From: Hymenobacter ginkgonis
Lineage (GTDB): Bacteria > Bacteroidota > Bacteroidia > Cytophagales > Hymenobacteraceae
DNA: 64,000 nt
Assembly: GCF_009755225.1 (NCBI RefSeq)
Contig: NZ_WQKZ01000002.1
Coordinates: 930,001 to 994,000 of the forward strand
Reading direction: 5' to 3'
Part shown: positions 9,347 to 17,767 of the stretch, one piece after another
Position numbering within the stretch: the first letter of the stretch is position 1
Layout of the letters: each line of letters starts with the position of its first letter
Position numbers and translations under genes: made by a program
The notes under the pieces: model-generated
Database searches by the model: none
What the model was told of the DNA's origin: nothing
What the model saw: only the letters and a program-made list of their open reading frames with translations

Positions 9347-10075
9347 ATGCGTGTTTCTGCTTCTGCGGCTACCCCTACTTTGCTTTCTGAACCACCCGTT
9401 ACGACGGCCGACGCGGCGGGGCGCCGCGCCTGGGCGCTGGCGCTGGCCCGGCCCGCCTTTCGGGCCAGCTGGCTGCTGCTGGTGGTGCTGCTGTTTGGGG
9501 TAGTAGTGCCGGTGGTGCCCATTTTCTTTCGCTACATCCAGCAGCGGCCGGGGCCTGTACTGGCCGACCCGCTGCTGGCGCTGCTGCCGCGCTACGACGT
9601 AGCGGTGCCTGTTTTCGCCCTGATGTATGGCAGCGTGGTAGCAGCTGTGGGCTGGCTCACGCGCCAGCCGCAGCTGTTTTTACGTGGGCTGTGGGCCTAC
9701 CTTATTACCCTGGCTCTGCGCATGGTGTGCATTTGGCTGCTGCCGCTGTCGCCGCCGGTGCTCATTCTGCCGCTGCCCGACCCCTTTCTGGCCCAGATAT
9801 TCCACACCGCCGCCAGCGAAGCCATTACAAAGGACTTATTTTTCTCGGGCCACACCTCCACGGTGGCCGTGCTAGCGCTGGCCGTGCGCGGCCGCTGGTG
9901 GCGCGGTGGCCTGGCCGCCGCTATGGTAGTAGTAGGCCTGCTGGTGCTGGTGCAGCGCGTGCACTATACCTATGATGTGCTGGCCGCGCCGCTGTTTGCC
10001 TGGCTGGCCTACTGGGTGGCAGGGCGCCTCACGCAGCGTGCTACAGGGTTGGCTAATTCGACCACGGCCGCTTAG
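9347..10075 (+). CDS. PAP2/sphingomyelin-synthase-like membrane phosphotransferase
   Basis: The 242-residue product has about six hydrophobic segments. Two catalytic motifs of the PAP2_C / sphingomyelin synthase group are visible: KDLFFSGHTS (about residue 165) and HYTYDVLAAP (about residue 205), giving the His-His-Asp triad of enzymes that transfer a phospho-headgroup to ceramide or diacylglycerol. Ordinary PAP2 phosphatases show a different KxxxxxxRP motif, which I do not see here. Sphingolipids are common in Bacteroidota, so a ceramide headgroup transferase is plausible, but a plain lipid phosphatase remains possible. The start ATG at 9347 is chosen over an in-frame TTG at 9332. The gene stands alone, with a -7 box upstream and a hairpin terminator downstream. 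Confidence 0.75.
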   Translation: MRVSASAATPTLLSEPPVTTADAAGRRAWALALARPAFRASWLLLVVLLFGVVVPVVPIFFRYIQQRPGPVLADPLLALLPRYDVAVPVFALMYGSVVAAVGWLTRQPQLFLRGLWAYLITLALRMVCIWLLPLSPPVLILPLPDPFLAQIFHTAASEAITKDLFFSGHTSTVAVLALAVRGRWWRGGLAAAMVVVGLLVLVQRVHYTYDVLAAPLFAWLAYWVAGRLTQRATGLANSTTAA

Positions 10076-10123
10076 CCCGTACTGGCCTCACGCCTACCCC
10101 CGCGCCCCGGCCAACCATCGAGT

Positions 10124-10182
10124 AACAACCCCCGCACTTACAAGCCGCAGCTCAGCCTGCGCTTGTGGGTGCGGGGGTTGTT
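10124..10182 (+). terminator. Hairpin terminator after the PAP2-like gene
   Basis: Arms 10124-10137 and 10169-10182 (AACAACCCCCGCAC and its complement) are perfect, with further partial pairing inside. The hairpin begins 49 bases after the stop codon and is followed by TGGGC rather than a long T-run. Confidence 0.6.
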
Positions 10183-10795
10183 GTTTGGGCGCGGGCTTGA
10201 AGGTTGTTGAGCAAGATTTTGCCGCTGGTGGGGTGAGCGATAGCCTACGGTTAAATACGGGTTTTGGCCAGCAAGGTGAGAAGCACGGCTGGTGGCCCCC
10301 CGCCAACACGCAGAGGTAAACAAGATTACTGACGGCGGGCGGGCCCGCGTACTCCCTTGCAGAGAAATAAACTCTTAAACTGGGTACTTCTCGAGCTTTG
10401 AATTATATAAAAAGTGGAAATGACGGCCTGAGTATTTTAAATACTTTGGCTGCTTTTATATTTGGTTCGTTGCCTGCGCAAAGGGGCAGGAAGCCAATTA
10501 CTTTGGCTTTCAAGTTCCGGTTGTTCAGGTAGCGCTTGGTTAGCTCATCCTCAATGATACCCAAGAATTTATAGGATATTTCTAAGACAAAGGTTGCGGT
10601 TTCTGTTGGCTAGAAAACGGCTTTCTAAGCGTTAGAAATAGCAGCTATAGCTCGAGTGTTCACCAGCCAATTTCGTTTGCTAGTGGGCTAAGGCGTGCCC
10701 CGACTACTATCCTCGCCGCATGGCCGAGCGGTGGCCCGCCCTATTTAAGTAAGTACCATTCGTTTCCCCACTTTATATCCCCTTTTATTCTACCT
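10183..10795. other. Low-GC gene-free stretch
   Basis: About 600 bases between the PAP2 terminator and the next gene carry no intact gene. GC is low between roughly 10370 and 10690. The only coding-like signal is the reverse-strand fragment at 10403-10609. A short tRNA-like string (GCATGGCCGAGCGGTGG, 10717-10733) resembles a tRNA D-arm but no complete tRNA can be folded here. Confidence 0.5.
10403..10609 (-). pseudogene. Possible relic of a low-GC coding sequence
   Basis: On the reverse strand 68 sense codons run to a TAA at 10403-10405. The residues look protein-like (for example ISYKFLGIIEDELTKRYLNN and LKAKVIGFLPLCAGNEPN), but no start codon is present and two in-frame stops lie just upstream. 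Base composition is much lower in GC than the genes around it. It may be the 3' remnant of a decayed or transferred gene. I do not recognise the family, and a chance open frame is possible. Confidence 0.3.
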
Positions 10796-11134
10796 ATGCG
10801 CAAGCTGATTACTAATTTCGACAACGTATCTGAGATGGATATTGGGCCGTTGGCTCAGAACTGCCTAGCCAACCTAGCCGCCAATCCCCGCTACCCCGAT
10901 GCCAAGCTTCCGGCCGCGGCGCTGCTGGCGGCCCTCACGCCTTACCAGGCGGCGGCGGCTATTCAATACCCTACCCTCACCCAAACGGCTGAGCTGGCTC
11001 AACTGCGCAGCACCCTCAACCAAGCCCTAGCCGCCGTGGCTTCGATGGCCAACGCCCAGTACTCGGATGACGAGGCAGCGCTACTCTCGACCGGCCTGGC
11101 CCTGAGCCAGGAGCTAGAGCACCAGGCTGCCTAG
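10796..11134 (+). CDS. Small cytoplasmic helical protein of unknown function
   Basis: This encodes 112 residues with no signal peptide or membrane segment. It is Ala/Leu/Gln-rich and predicted helical (LLAALTPYQAAAAIQYPTLT, LRSTLNQALAAVASMANAQY), ending in LSQELEHQAA. I do not recognise a family. Codon use matches the surrounding genes, and a strong hairpin terminator lies 48 bases downstream, which supports a real, separately transcribed gene. Confidence 0.65.
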   Translation: MRKLITNFDNVSEMDIGPLAQNCLANLAANPRYPDAKLPAAALLAALTPYQAAAAIQYPTLTQTAELAQLRSTLNQALAAVASMANAQYSDDEAALLSTGLALSQELEHQAA

Positions 11135-11182
11135 AGGCGCCCACCAAGCTTTAGTTGGCAGAATAGCCTGAGCCTCACCAGC

Positions 11183-11228
11183 GAAACGGGCCCGTCGCAT
11201 TCCCCAGGGAATGCGGCGGGCCCGTTTC
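11183..11228. terminator. Hairpin between convergent genes
   Basis: Arms of 21 bases (11183-11203 and 11208-11228) pair with one mismatch around a 4-base loop. The stem is GC-rich and flanked by GAAA and TTTC. It separates the small helical protein gene from the convergent MATE gene. Confidence 0.7.
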
Positions 11229-11275
11229 ATTTGGAGTTGCGTAGCCATGGGGGTAGGCAGGGCTTAGGCCAATGG

Positions 11276-12694
11276 CTAGGCTGGCTCGGGAGTAGCGGGC
11301 GTTGGTGCTAGCTGGGGGCCGGCCGGGGCGGCTACCAAGGCCCGAGCAAGCCAGTTGCCGCGCAAGTACCACGCGCCAGCGAGCATCGCCGAGAGCACAT
11401 TGGCCACCACAAACGACCACCACAGCCCGTGAAAGCCCAGGGCCGTGTGCCGCGACAGGTACCAAGCCACCGGAAACTGCAAGCCCCACACCCCAATAAT
11501 GGTTAATACCATAGCTCCTAAGGTGTTGCCAGCCCCGCGCAGCGCCCCCGAAATGCATTGCTGCACCCCCGTAAAGCACAAGCTGCCCACCGCAATACGC
11601 ACAAACTCCACCGCGTCGCGCGTCACGGCCTCGTCGCCTTTCAAAAAGAAGCGCACCAGCGGCTCGGCCGCCAGCCAACCAGCCACTCCTACTAGTAGCA
11701 GTCCCACAAAGCTGATGCCGATGGCGTAATTGGCCGTTTGGCGGGCGCGCGGCAGGTTTTTAGCCCCAATGTTTTGGGCTACCAGCGTGGAGCAGGCCAG
11801 CGAAATGCCCAGCGCCGGAATGATACCCAGCGCCAAAATGCGCGAGCCAATGCCATACGTGGCCAGCACGGTGGTGCCAAAAGCCGCCGCCAGCCCCGTG
11901 AGCATCGACAGCCCCAGGGCCCGCGCAGATAAGTCTACAGACGAGGGTAGGCCCAACTTCACCGAGCGGCGCATCAGGGGGAAGTCGGGCTGAAAGCCTT
12001 TGTAGCTAAGCTGAATGCCTGACTTGCCGCGCAGCAGCACCGCCATGCCGATGGCCACCGACAGCACCTGCGTGCCCAGCGTGGCCACGGCCGCACCAGC
12101 CACGCCAAACGCCGGCACCGGGCCCCAGCCATAAATAAAAAGCGGGTCGAGCGCAAAATTGAGCAGCAGCGTGCCGATGTTGATGTAAAGCGGAATCCGC
12201 ACCTCGCCTACCCCCCGCATGAGGGCCTGGAACATCAGAAAGCCGAAGTTGAACACCAGCCCCAGCATCAGCACCCGTTGGAAGGAATTGGCCAGGTTGA
12301 AAATATCGGGCCCTACCCCAAACAGGTGCAAAATGAGCGGCGAGGCTGCGTAGGCCACCACCGTGAGCACCAGCGCCAATGCCGTTTCGAGCACCAGCGA
12401 TTGCGCCGCAATGTGGTTGACCATCTTTAGGTTGCGGGCGCCGTAGTTCTGGGCTACCAGCACCGAGCCGGCCACCGAGAAGCCCGACCCCAGCGCTACC
12501 AGCAGAAAGTTGATGGGAAAGCACACCGCCACGGCCGCTACCGCATTGGCGCCCAGCCGCCCCACCCAAAAAGCATCGACCAGCTGGTAGCCGGTTTGCA
12601 GCAAGTTGCCGAATACGATGGGCAGCGCCAGCGTGAGCAGCGATTTTAGAATGGAGCCTTCGGTGAGGTTGGGGCGGGCAGCGGTTGGGTTCAT
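11276..12694 (-). CDS. MATE-family multidrug/sodium antiporter
   Basis: The 472-residue product has the 12 hydrophobic segments of a MATE exporter, which pumps cationic drugs or metabolites out in exchange for Na+ or H+. Typical signs are the N-terminal LPIVFGNLLQTGYQLVDAFW segment with its conserved Pro and Asp, an LVAQNYGARN motif after helix 3, and the matching LVAQNIGAKN in the second half, which shows the internal duplication of the family. The ATG at 12694 (MNPTAARPNLTEGSILKS) is preferred to an in-frame TTG 39 bases upstream because homologues begin at the TEGSI motif. The gene is monocistronic. The substrate cannot be predicted. Confidence 0.93.
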   Translation of the reverse strand: MNPTAARPNLTEGSILKSLLTLALPIVFGNLLQTGYQLVDAFWVGRLGANAVAAVAVCFPINFLLVALGSGFSVAGSVLVAQNYGARNLKMVNHIAAQSLVLETALALVLTVVAYAASPLILHLFGVGPDIFNLANSFQRVLMLGLVFNFGFLMFQALMRGVGEVRIPLYINIGTLLLNFALDPLFIYGWGPVPAFGVAGAAVATLGTQVLSVAIGMAVLLRGKSGIQLSYKGFQPDFPLMRRSVKLGLPSSVDLSARALGLSMLTGLAAAFGTTVLATYGIGSRILALGIIPALGISLACSTLVAQNIGAKNLPRARQTANYAIGISFVGLLLVGVAGWLAAEPLVRFFLKGDEAVTRDAVEFVRIAVGSLCFTGVQQCISGALRGAGNTLGAMVLTIIGVWGLQFPVAWYLSRHTALGFHGLWWSFVVANVLSAMLAGAWYLRGNWLARALVAAPAGPQLAPTPATPEPA

Positions 12695-12912
12695 AAGCGC
12701 TCCCAAATACGAACAACTTGCCCGAATGGCCAATGAAGCACCACCAATCTCCGGCTGGCTCGCCGCCCTATCCTACTAGTTGGCCCGAGTATACGGTTCA
12801 GCTTATTATTTTTTGAAGAAATGCCAGGATTTTATAGGGAGGAAAACGCAACTGCCTAGGGGCACTGGTCCGTAATGGCAAGTAGTTTTCCACCCTCCTA
12901 CCCCCTCTTATC

Positions 12913-13419
12913 ATGGCTGAGCAAGTTGCAGTAACCCAAGATATAAGCAAGCTTCTGGACAAAATAAAGGAAGTAAAATACGCTACCCTCACTACCCTCG
13001 ACGCGCAGCACCGCCTGCACGGCCGGCCCATGTACACCTGCGAGCCTGGCAACGACGGCGCACTCTGGTTTTTCTCGGAAAAAGATGCCCAGAAAATCAG
13101 CGAGATTAAGGCCAACTCACAGGTGGGCCTCGGCTACTCCGACCCCAGCAATGCCACCTACGTGACGGTGGCCGGCACCGCGACCGTGAGCGATGACAAG
13201 CAGAAAATCAAAGATTTGTGGCGCGAAGATTTTCGCGGCTTCTTCCCCAAAGGCGCCGACGACCCCAACCTGACGCTCATCAAAGTAGAGATTGAAAACG
13301 GCGAGTATTGGGACGAGCCCAGCAACCTCTTCGTGCGCGCCTTCGCCTACGCTAAGGCCATCACGACCGGCGAAAAGCACCACCCTACCCCCGACGAGCA
13401 GGCCAAGGTGCAAGCGTAG
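12913..13419 (+). CDS. Pyridoxamine-5'-phosphate-oxidase-fold protein (general stress protein 26 type)
   Basis: The 168-residue product matches the split-barrel flavin-binding family related to general stress protein 26. Features are an N-terminal helix, then YATLTTLDAQHRLHGRPMYT, a LWFFSEKDAQKISEI strand-helix, VGLGYSDPSNATYVTVAGTA, and a C-terminal part ending in EYWDEPSNLFVRAFAYAKA. Such proteins bind FMN, FAD or F420 and are linked with stress responses; the reaction here is unknown. There is no signal peptide. The gene ends directly before a long hairpin shared with the convergent SDR gene. Confidence 0.88.
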   Translation: MAEQVAVTQDISKLLDKIKEVKYATLTTLDAQHRLHGRPMYTCEPGNDGALWFFSEKDAQKISEIKANSQVGLGYSDPSNATYVTVAGTATVSDDKQKIKDLWREDFRGFFPKGADDPNLTLIKVEIENGEYWDEPSNLFVRAFAYAKAITTGEKHHPTPDEQAKVQA

Positions 13420-13424
13420 GGGTA

Positions 13425-13496
13425 GGGCAGGATAAGCCCGTAAAAAGCCGCCGCCCCACATTAGGAGCGGCGGCTTTTTACAGGCTTATCCTGCCC
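13425..13496. terminator. Very long bidirectional hairpin
   Basis: About 30-base arms (starting GGGCAGGATAAGCC, core GTAAAAAGCCGCCGC) pair with one bulge around a short ACATTAGG-type loop. An A5/T5 tract within the stem gives terminator behaviour in both directions between the flavin-protein and SDR genes. The stem is longer than termination needs. Confidence 0.75.
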
Positions 13497-13527
13497 TTGC
13501 GCCGGCTGGCAAATGGATGCGCAGCTG

Positions 13528-14286
13528 CTAGACCTGCGCCATGCCGCCATCCACAAACAGCTCGGCTCCGGTTACGAAGCTGCTATCGTCGGAAGCCAAG
13601 AAGACTACAGCTTTGGCAATCTCGTCGGCGTCGCCTACGCGGCCCAGCGGCACCGCGCTCACCATCTGTGCCTTGAACTGCGCTACCTGCTCGGGCGTGT
13701 CGAGTATGCCGTTGAGGCCGGGCGTTTCGATGGGGCCGGGGCTAATGGCATTCACCCGAATGCGACGCGCCTTGAGGTCGGAAGTCAGCGTGCGGGCGAA
13801 CGAGCGAATGGCAGCCTTGGTAGCGCTATATACGCTGTTGGCTTCAAAGCCCTTTATGCCCACAATGGACGCCATGAGGATAATGGCCGCCCCATCGGGC
13901 AGCAGTGGCAGCGCCTTCTGCACCGTGAAGAACAGGCCCTTCACATTGATATCGAATTGCCGGTCGTACTGGGCCTCCGTCACGGCGTCGAGGGGCGCAA
14001 ACTCGGCAATGCCCGCGTTGGCAAACAGCACGTCGAGGCGGCCTTTTTGCTCCTTAATAACGGCAATGGCCCGGTCGAGGTCGGCTAGTTTGCTCACGTC
14101 GCCCTGTATGCCGAATGCTTGGTTGCCAAGCGATTGCACGGCAGCATCCAGCTCAGCCTGCCGCCGCCCGGTGATGAATACGAACGCGCCTTCGGCCACA
14201 AAACGCTGGGCTGTAGCCAGGCCTATACCGGAATTGCCGCCCGTAACAAGGGCTATTTTACCGGCGAGTTTCTGAGAGTTTTCCAT
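13528..14286 (-). CDS. Short-chain dehydrogenase/reductase
   Basis: The 252-residue classical SDR is an NAD(P)-dependent oxidoreductase. It shows the TGGNSGIG cofactor loop (residues 16-23), the NAG motif in LFANAGIAEFAP, the catalytic Tyr-Ser-Ala-Thr-Lys (YSATK) and an INAISPGPIETPG segment. The Arg in the TGRR motif after the second strand suggests NADP(H). The C-terminal GAELFVDGGMAQV is typical of the FabG-like branch. The substrate is unknown. It is divergent from an HxlR regulator with 147 bases between the starts, which suggests that the regulator controls it. Confidence 0.9.
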   Translation of the reverse strand: MENSQKLAGKIALVTGGNSGIGLATAQRFVAEGAFVFITGRRQAELDAAVQSLGNQAFGIQGDVSKLADLDRAIAVIKEQKGRLDVLFANAGIAEFAPLDAVTEAQYDRQFDINVKGLFFTVQKALPLLPDGAAIILMASIVGIKGFEANSVYSATKAAIRSFARTLTSDLKARRIRVNAISPGPIETPGLNGILDTPEQVAQFKAQMVSAVPLGRVGDADEIAKAVVFLASDDSSFVTGAELFVDGGMAQV

Positions 14287-14380
14287 GTAGGATGTAAAGA
14301 ATTCGGGTTGGTTTCGGAAAGGAACCTACGATAGTCACTTGTGGTTACTAATAAGCCCGCGAATACTTACATAAACTAGT

Positions 14381-14388
14381 TACCTTCG
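14381..14388 (+). promoter_or_regulatory. Candidate -7 box and repeated GTTAC half-sites for the HxlR gene
   Basis: TACCTTCG at 14381-14388 is one base off the TAnnTTTG consensus and lies 45 bases before the regulator's ATG. Around it are GGTTAC (14343-14348), GTTAC (14379-14383) and the inverted form GTAAC (14389-14394 region). Repeated half-sites overlapping the box would fit an autoregulated HxlR operator. No -33 TTG is evident. Confidence 0.35.
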
Positions 14389-14433
14389 CGTAACCATTGC
14401 CGTTTTAGCTCCTTTTTTCCACTTGCCTTTACC

Positions 14434-14772
14434 ATGAAAGACGCTGCTTTCTGCACCTCGTCCTGCCCGATGACCCGCACCATGAGCGTGCTAGGCGGCA
14501 AGTGGAAGCTCATCCTTATCGACCACCTCGGCGAGCGCCGGGTGCGTTTTGGCCAACTGGCCCAGCGGGTGTCGCTCATCTCGCGCAAGGTGCTCACCGA
14601 GCAGCTTAAGGAGCTGGAAGACGACGGCATTGTGCGGCGGGAGGCCTTTGCCGAGCTGCCGCCCCGCGTCGAGTATTCGCTCACGGCGCACGGGCTGGCG
14701 CTGCTGCCTATTCTGGCGCAGCTGCGCAGTTGGCACTGCTCGGCCGCGACTGCTGAGGTAGCTGCCGCTTAG
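14434..14772 (+). CDS. HxlR-family winged-helix transcriptional regulator
   Basis: The 112-residue protein matches the HxlR/MarR-like single-domain regulators. It has an N-terminal Cys (FCTSSCPMTRTMSVLGGKWK) of the type used for redox or quinone sensing, the hallmark GGKWKLILIDHL helix, a LISRKVLTEQLKELEDDGIV recognition helix-turn-helix, then the RVEYSLTAHGLAL wing. The two Cys residues 7 and 11 could sense electrophiles, as in YodB/HypR; this is inference. It is divergent from the SDR gene and is the likely controller of it and of itself. Confidence 0.9.
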   Translation: MKDAAFCTSSCPMTRTMSVLGGKWKLILIDHLGERRVRFGQLAQRVSLISRKVLTEQLKELEDDGIVRREAFAELPPRVEYSLTAHGLALLPILAQLRSWHCSAATAEVAAA

Positions 14773-14859
14773 AGGTAGGGCGGCCGTGGGTATAACCTCC
14801 GCCGCCCGAATGGGGTACACCTGCTAGTACCAGCCCGGCGCTAGCCGGCTCCCATCCTC

Positions 14860-16644
14860 ATGACCAAACACACCTACGACATGGGCGTGGTCGGCAATTG
14901 CGCCTTCCTCGCCCTCATTGGCACCGACACGGCCGTGCGCTGGCTTTGCTGGCCGCGCTTTGATAGCAGCTTCGTTTTTGGCAGCTTGCTCGACGAGCGA
15001 AAGGGCGGCGAGTACAGCGTGCGCCCGGTGGCGGCTGATTTTAGCTCGAAGCAGTACTATGTGCAGAACACCAACGTACTCTGTACCGAGATTACGACGG
15101 CCGATGGCAGCTACCGCGTCACGGACTTTGCCCCGCGCTTCCTGCAATACGAGCGCTACTACAAGCCGCTGATGTTTATTCGGAAGATTGAGCCGCTCGA
15201 AGGCACGCCCCGCGTGCGGGTGGCTTGCCGCCCGGTGGGCGAGTACGGCGAGCAAGAGTTGACGCGCCGCCGCAGCTCCAACCACATTGCGTTTTTGGGC
15301 ATGGAGGAGGAAATTCGCCTCACCACCAATATTCCGCTTACCTACGTGCTCGACGAGGAGGATTTCGTGCTGAACGAAACCAAGTACCTCGTGCTCACCT
15401 ACGGCGCGCCGCTGGAAGCGCCGCTCGAAAGCACCGCCGAGCGCTTTCTCGTTAGCACCGTGGCCTACTGGCGGCAGTGGGTGAAGAGCACCAGCATCAG
15501 CAACTTCCACCAAACGGTGGTAATTCGCTCGGCGCTGGCCCTCAAGATTCACCAGTACGAAGACACCGGCGCCATCATTGCGGCCAGCACCACCAGCCTG
15601 CCCGAGGCGCCCGGCAGCACCCGCAACTGGGACTACCGCTTCTGCTGGATGCGCGACACATATTATATCCTCACGGCTTTCAACAACATTGGCCACTCGG
15701 AGGAGCTGGAACGCTATTTCCACTTCATCGCCAACATCTCGACTAAGGTTGAGGATAAATACCAGCCGCTCTACGGCATCGGCGGGCAGTCGAAACTGGT
15801 AGAGAAAGAGTTGCCGCTGGCCGGCTACCTCGGCAACCAGCCCGTGCGCATCGGCAACGATGCTTATACCCACATTCAGAACGACGTGTATGGCCAGGTG
15901 CTGGTGGCGCTGCTGCCGCTCTACGTCGATTGCCGCTTCCAAGACCCCGGCCGTCCTACCCCCCTCGCGCTGGTGGAGGAGTCGCTGCGCCTCATCGAGG
16001 CCACCATGGACCAGCCCGACGCCGGTCTCTGGGAGTTTCGGCACATTGCCCAGAAGCACTGCTACACCTACCTTTTTCATTGGGCTGGCAGCCACGCCGC
16101 CCTGCAAGTGGCTCGCAGCGTGGGCAATGCCGAGCTCGAAGCCAAAGCCCGGCGCTTGCTAAAAGTATCGCAGGAGCATATCGAGGCGTGCTTCGACGCC
16201 GAGCGCGGCGCTTATACCAATGCCATCGGCTCCGAAAACCTCGATGCCAGCACCATTCAGCTCATCACCATGGGCTACCTCGACCCCAACTCGGAGCGCA
16301 CCAAACACCACTTGGCTGAGCTGGAAAAGGAGCTAAAAACGCCCGAGGGCCTTTTCTACCGCTACCGCCACCCCGACGATTTCGGCACGCCCGAAACTAC
16401 GTTCCTCATTTGCTCTTTCTGGTACGTGGAGGCGCTGGCTTGCGTCGGCCGCCTCGACGAGGCCGTGGCCGAGTTCGAGCAGCTTATTACCTACACCAAC
16501 CATCTGGGCCTGCTGAGCGAAGACGTAGATGCCAAAACTGGCTCGCAGTGGGGCAATTTCCCGCAAGCCTACAGCCACGTGGGGTTGGTAAATGCCGCCT
16601 ACCGCATCGCCAAAAAGCTCGATAAGCCTAACTTCGTGGGGTAG
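14860..16644 (+). CDS. GH15 family glycoside hydrolase (glucoamylase or trehalase type)
   Basis: The 594-residue protein is a cytoplasmic GH15 enzyme without a signal peptide. The N-terminal beta domain begins with the conserved MGVVGNCAFLALIGTDTAVR and WLCWPRFDSSFVFGSLLD. The (alpha/alpha)6 barrel follows, with RNWDYRFCWMRDT, the general-acid motif GLWEFR, and the C-terminal GLLSED and GNFPQAYSHVGLVNAA motifs that hold the catalytic base. Related enzymes release glucose from dextrins or split alpha,alpha-trehalose. The trehalose-synthesis fusion gene is 1.1 kb away and convergent, which favours trehalase, but sequence alone does not settle it. A hairpin terminator follows 12 bases after the stop. 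Confidence 0.88.
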   Translation: MTKHTYDMGVVGNCAFLALIGTDTAVRWLCWPRFDSSFVFGSLLDERKGGEYSVRPVAADFSSKQYYVQNTNVLCTEITTADGSYRVTDFAPRFLQYERYYKPLMFIRKIEPLEGTPRVRVACRPVGEYGEQELTRRRSSNHIAFLGMEEEIRLTTNIPLTYVLDEEDFVLNETKYLVLTYGAPLEAPLESTAERFLVSTVAYWRQWVKSTSISNFHQTVVIRSALALKIHQYEDTGAIIAASTTSLPEAPGSTRNWDYRFCWMRDTYYILTAFNNIGHSEELERYFHFIANISTKVEDKYQPLYGIGGQSKLVEKELPLAGYLGNQPVRIGNDAYTHIQNDVYGQVLVALLPLYVDCRFQDPGRPTPLALVEESLRLIEATMDQPDAGLWEFRHIAQKHCYTYLFHWAGSHAALQVARSVGNAELEAKARRLLKVSQEHIEACFDAERGAYTNAIGSENLDASTIQLITMGYLDPNSERTKHHLAELEKELKTPEGLFYRYRHPDDFGTPETTFLICSFWYVEALACVGRLDEAVAEFEQLITYTNHLGLLSEDVDAKTGSQWGNFPQAYSHVGLVNAAYRIAKKLDKPNFVG

Positions 16645-16656
16645 GGCTTGCCTTGT

Positions 16657-16692
16657 GCCGGGCTGCCCCTACCTTCGGGCGGGCAGCCCGGC
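16657..16692 (+). terminator. Hairpin after the GH15 gene
   Basis: Arms GCCGGGCTGCC (16657-16667) and its complement (16682-16692) are perfect. There is no T-run, so termination may be partial, and the next gene on the same strand starts 36 bases later. Confidence 0.5.
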
Positions 16693-16727
16693 TTAAGCGG
16701 CTGCCAACGATTGATTTGCGGCGCTTT

Positions 16728-17759
16728 ATGACTAATCGTTTTAGGTTGGTTTGCCTGCTGGTTGGGCTGTTGGCGTGGTCTGGCCAGGTGCTCGCGCAGC
16801 GGCCAGGCGCGCCGCCGCTGATAGCGCCGCGCCTGCGCGTGATTGTGGACAACGATTTCAGCGGCGACCCCGATGGGCTCTTTCAACTGGCGCACTTACT
16901 GCTGTCGCCGTCGGTAGAAATCCGGGCTATTATTGGCTCGCACCTACGGGTAGGCGATGGGTTTGATAGCTCGACCCACCAAGCCGACAACGCCGCCAAA
17001 AAAGCTGCCGAATTGCTGCAAGTCATGCAGCTAGCGGGCCGCGTGCCCATTTTGGCGGGCTCCAACGTGGCCATGTCCACAGACAGTACCCCCGTGCGGA
17101 ACGACGCCGTAAACTTTATCATCCAGGAAGCGCTGCGCACCGATACCCAACTGCCGCTTTTCGTGCTCTGCGGCGCGGGCCTCACCGAAGTTGTTTCGGC
17201 CGCCCTTACCGAGCCGCGCATCGCCGACAAGCTGACGCTGGTTTGGATAGGAGGGCCCGAATACCCCGACCTGGCCCTACCCCCTCCGCACTACACCAAC
17301 CCCGAGTATAACAGCAACATTGACCTGGCGGCTGCCCGGGCGCTGTTTAACCGCACGCGCTTGCCGCTGTGGCAGGTGCCGCGCAACGCCTACCGGCAAG
17401 TATTGCTACCCTACTCCGTGCTAGTTACGCAAGTAAAACCCCGCGGTCAGGTAGGTCGCTACCTCAGCAGCACCATCGAAAACCTGATGGCTCGCTTGCC
17501 CCAGTACCACCTCAATATCGGCGAAACGTACATTTTGGGCGATAGTCCGCTGGTGTTGCTCACGGCTTTGCAGTCGTCGTTTGAGGCTGACCCTTCTTCT
17601 AGCGAATACATTATCCGGCAGGCACCGCGCCTGACGGAGCAGGGCACCTATGCCTTTGCCAGTACTGGGCGCCCCATCCGCATTTATACCCGGCTAGATA
17701 CGCCGCTGTTATTCAACGATTTTTTCGCCAAGCTCATGCTATTCACCACCAAAAAATAG
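16728..17759 (+). CDS. Nucleoside-hydrolase-like protein, exported
   Basis: The 343-residue product has an N-terminal signal peptide ending in VLAQR. The mature protein starts with a DNDFSGDPDGLFQLAHLLLS segment, the equivalent of the DxDxxxDD calcium-binding motif of inosine-uridine nucleoside hydrolases. An ILAGSN strand, an LFVLCGAGLTEV strand and a LTLVWIGGPEYPD segment follow that fold. The first cluster reads Asp-Asn-Asp..Asp-Pro-Asp rather than the classical DTDPGIDD, so it fits the DUF1593-like branch. It may release bases or sugars from nucleosides in the periplasm. The ATG at 16728 is chosen because it starts the signal peptide; an upstream in-frame start would put 25 unrelated residues before it. 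Confidence 0.78.
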   Translation: MTNRFRLVCLLVGLLAWSGQVLAQRPGAPPLIAPRLRVIVDNDFSGDPDGLFQLAHLLLSPSVEIRAIIGSHLRVGDGFDSSTHQADNAAKKAAELLQVMQLAGRVPILAGSNVAMSTDSTPVRNDAVNFIIQEALRTDTQLPLFVLCGAGLTEVVSAALTEPRIADKLTLVWIGGPEYPDLALPPPHYTNPEYNSNIDLAAARALFNRTRLPLWQVPRNAYRQVLLPYSVLVTQVKPRGQVGRYLSSTIENLMARLPQYHLNIGETYILGDSPLVLLTALQSSFEADPSSSEYIIRQAPRLTEQGTYAFASTGRPIRIYTRLDTPLLFNDFFAKLMLFTTKK

Positions 17760-17767
17760 CGCTGGCC

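Noticed and set aside
10717-10733. tRNA D-arm-like string
   Set aside because: No matching acceptor stem, anticodon arm or T-arm (GGTTCGAATCC-like) follows, so it is not a tRNA gene.
14824-16107. 427-codon reverse frame opposite the GH15 gene
   Set aside because: The GH15 gene on the other strand has all family motifs; this frame has none.
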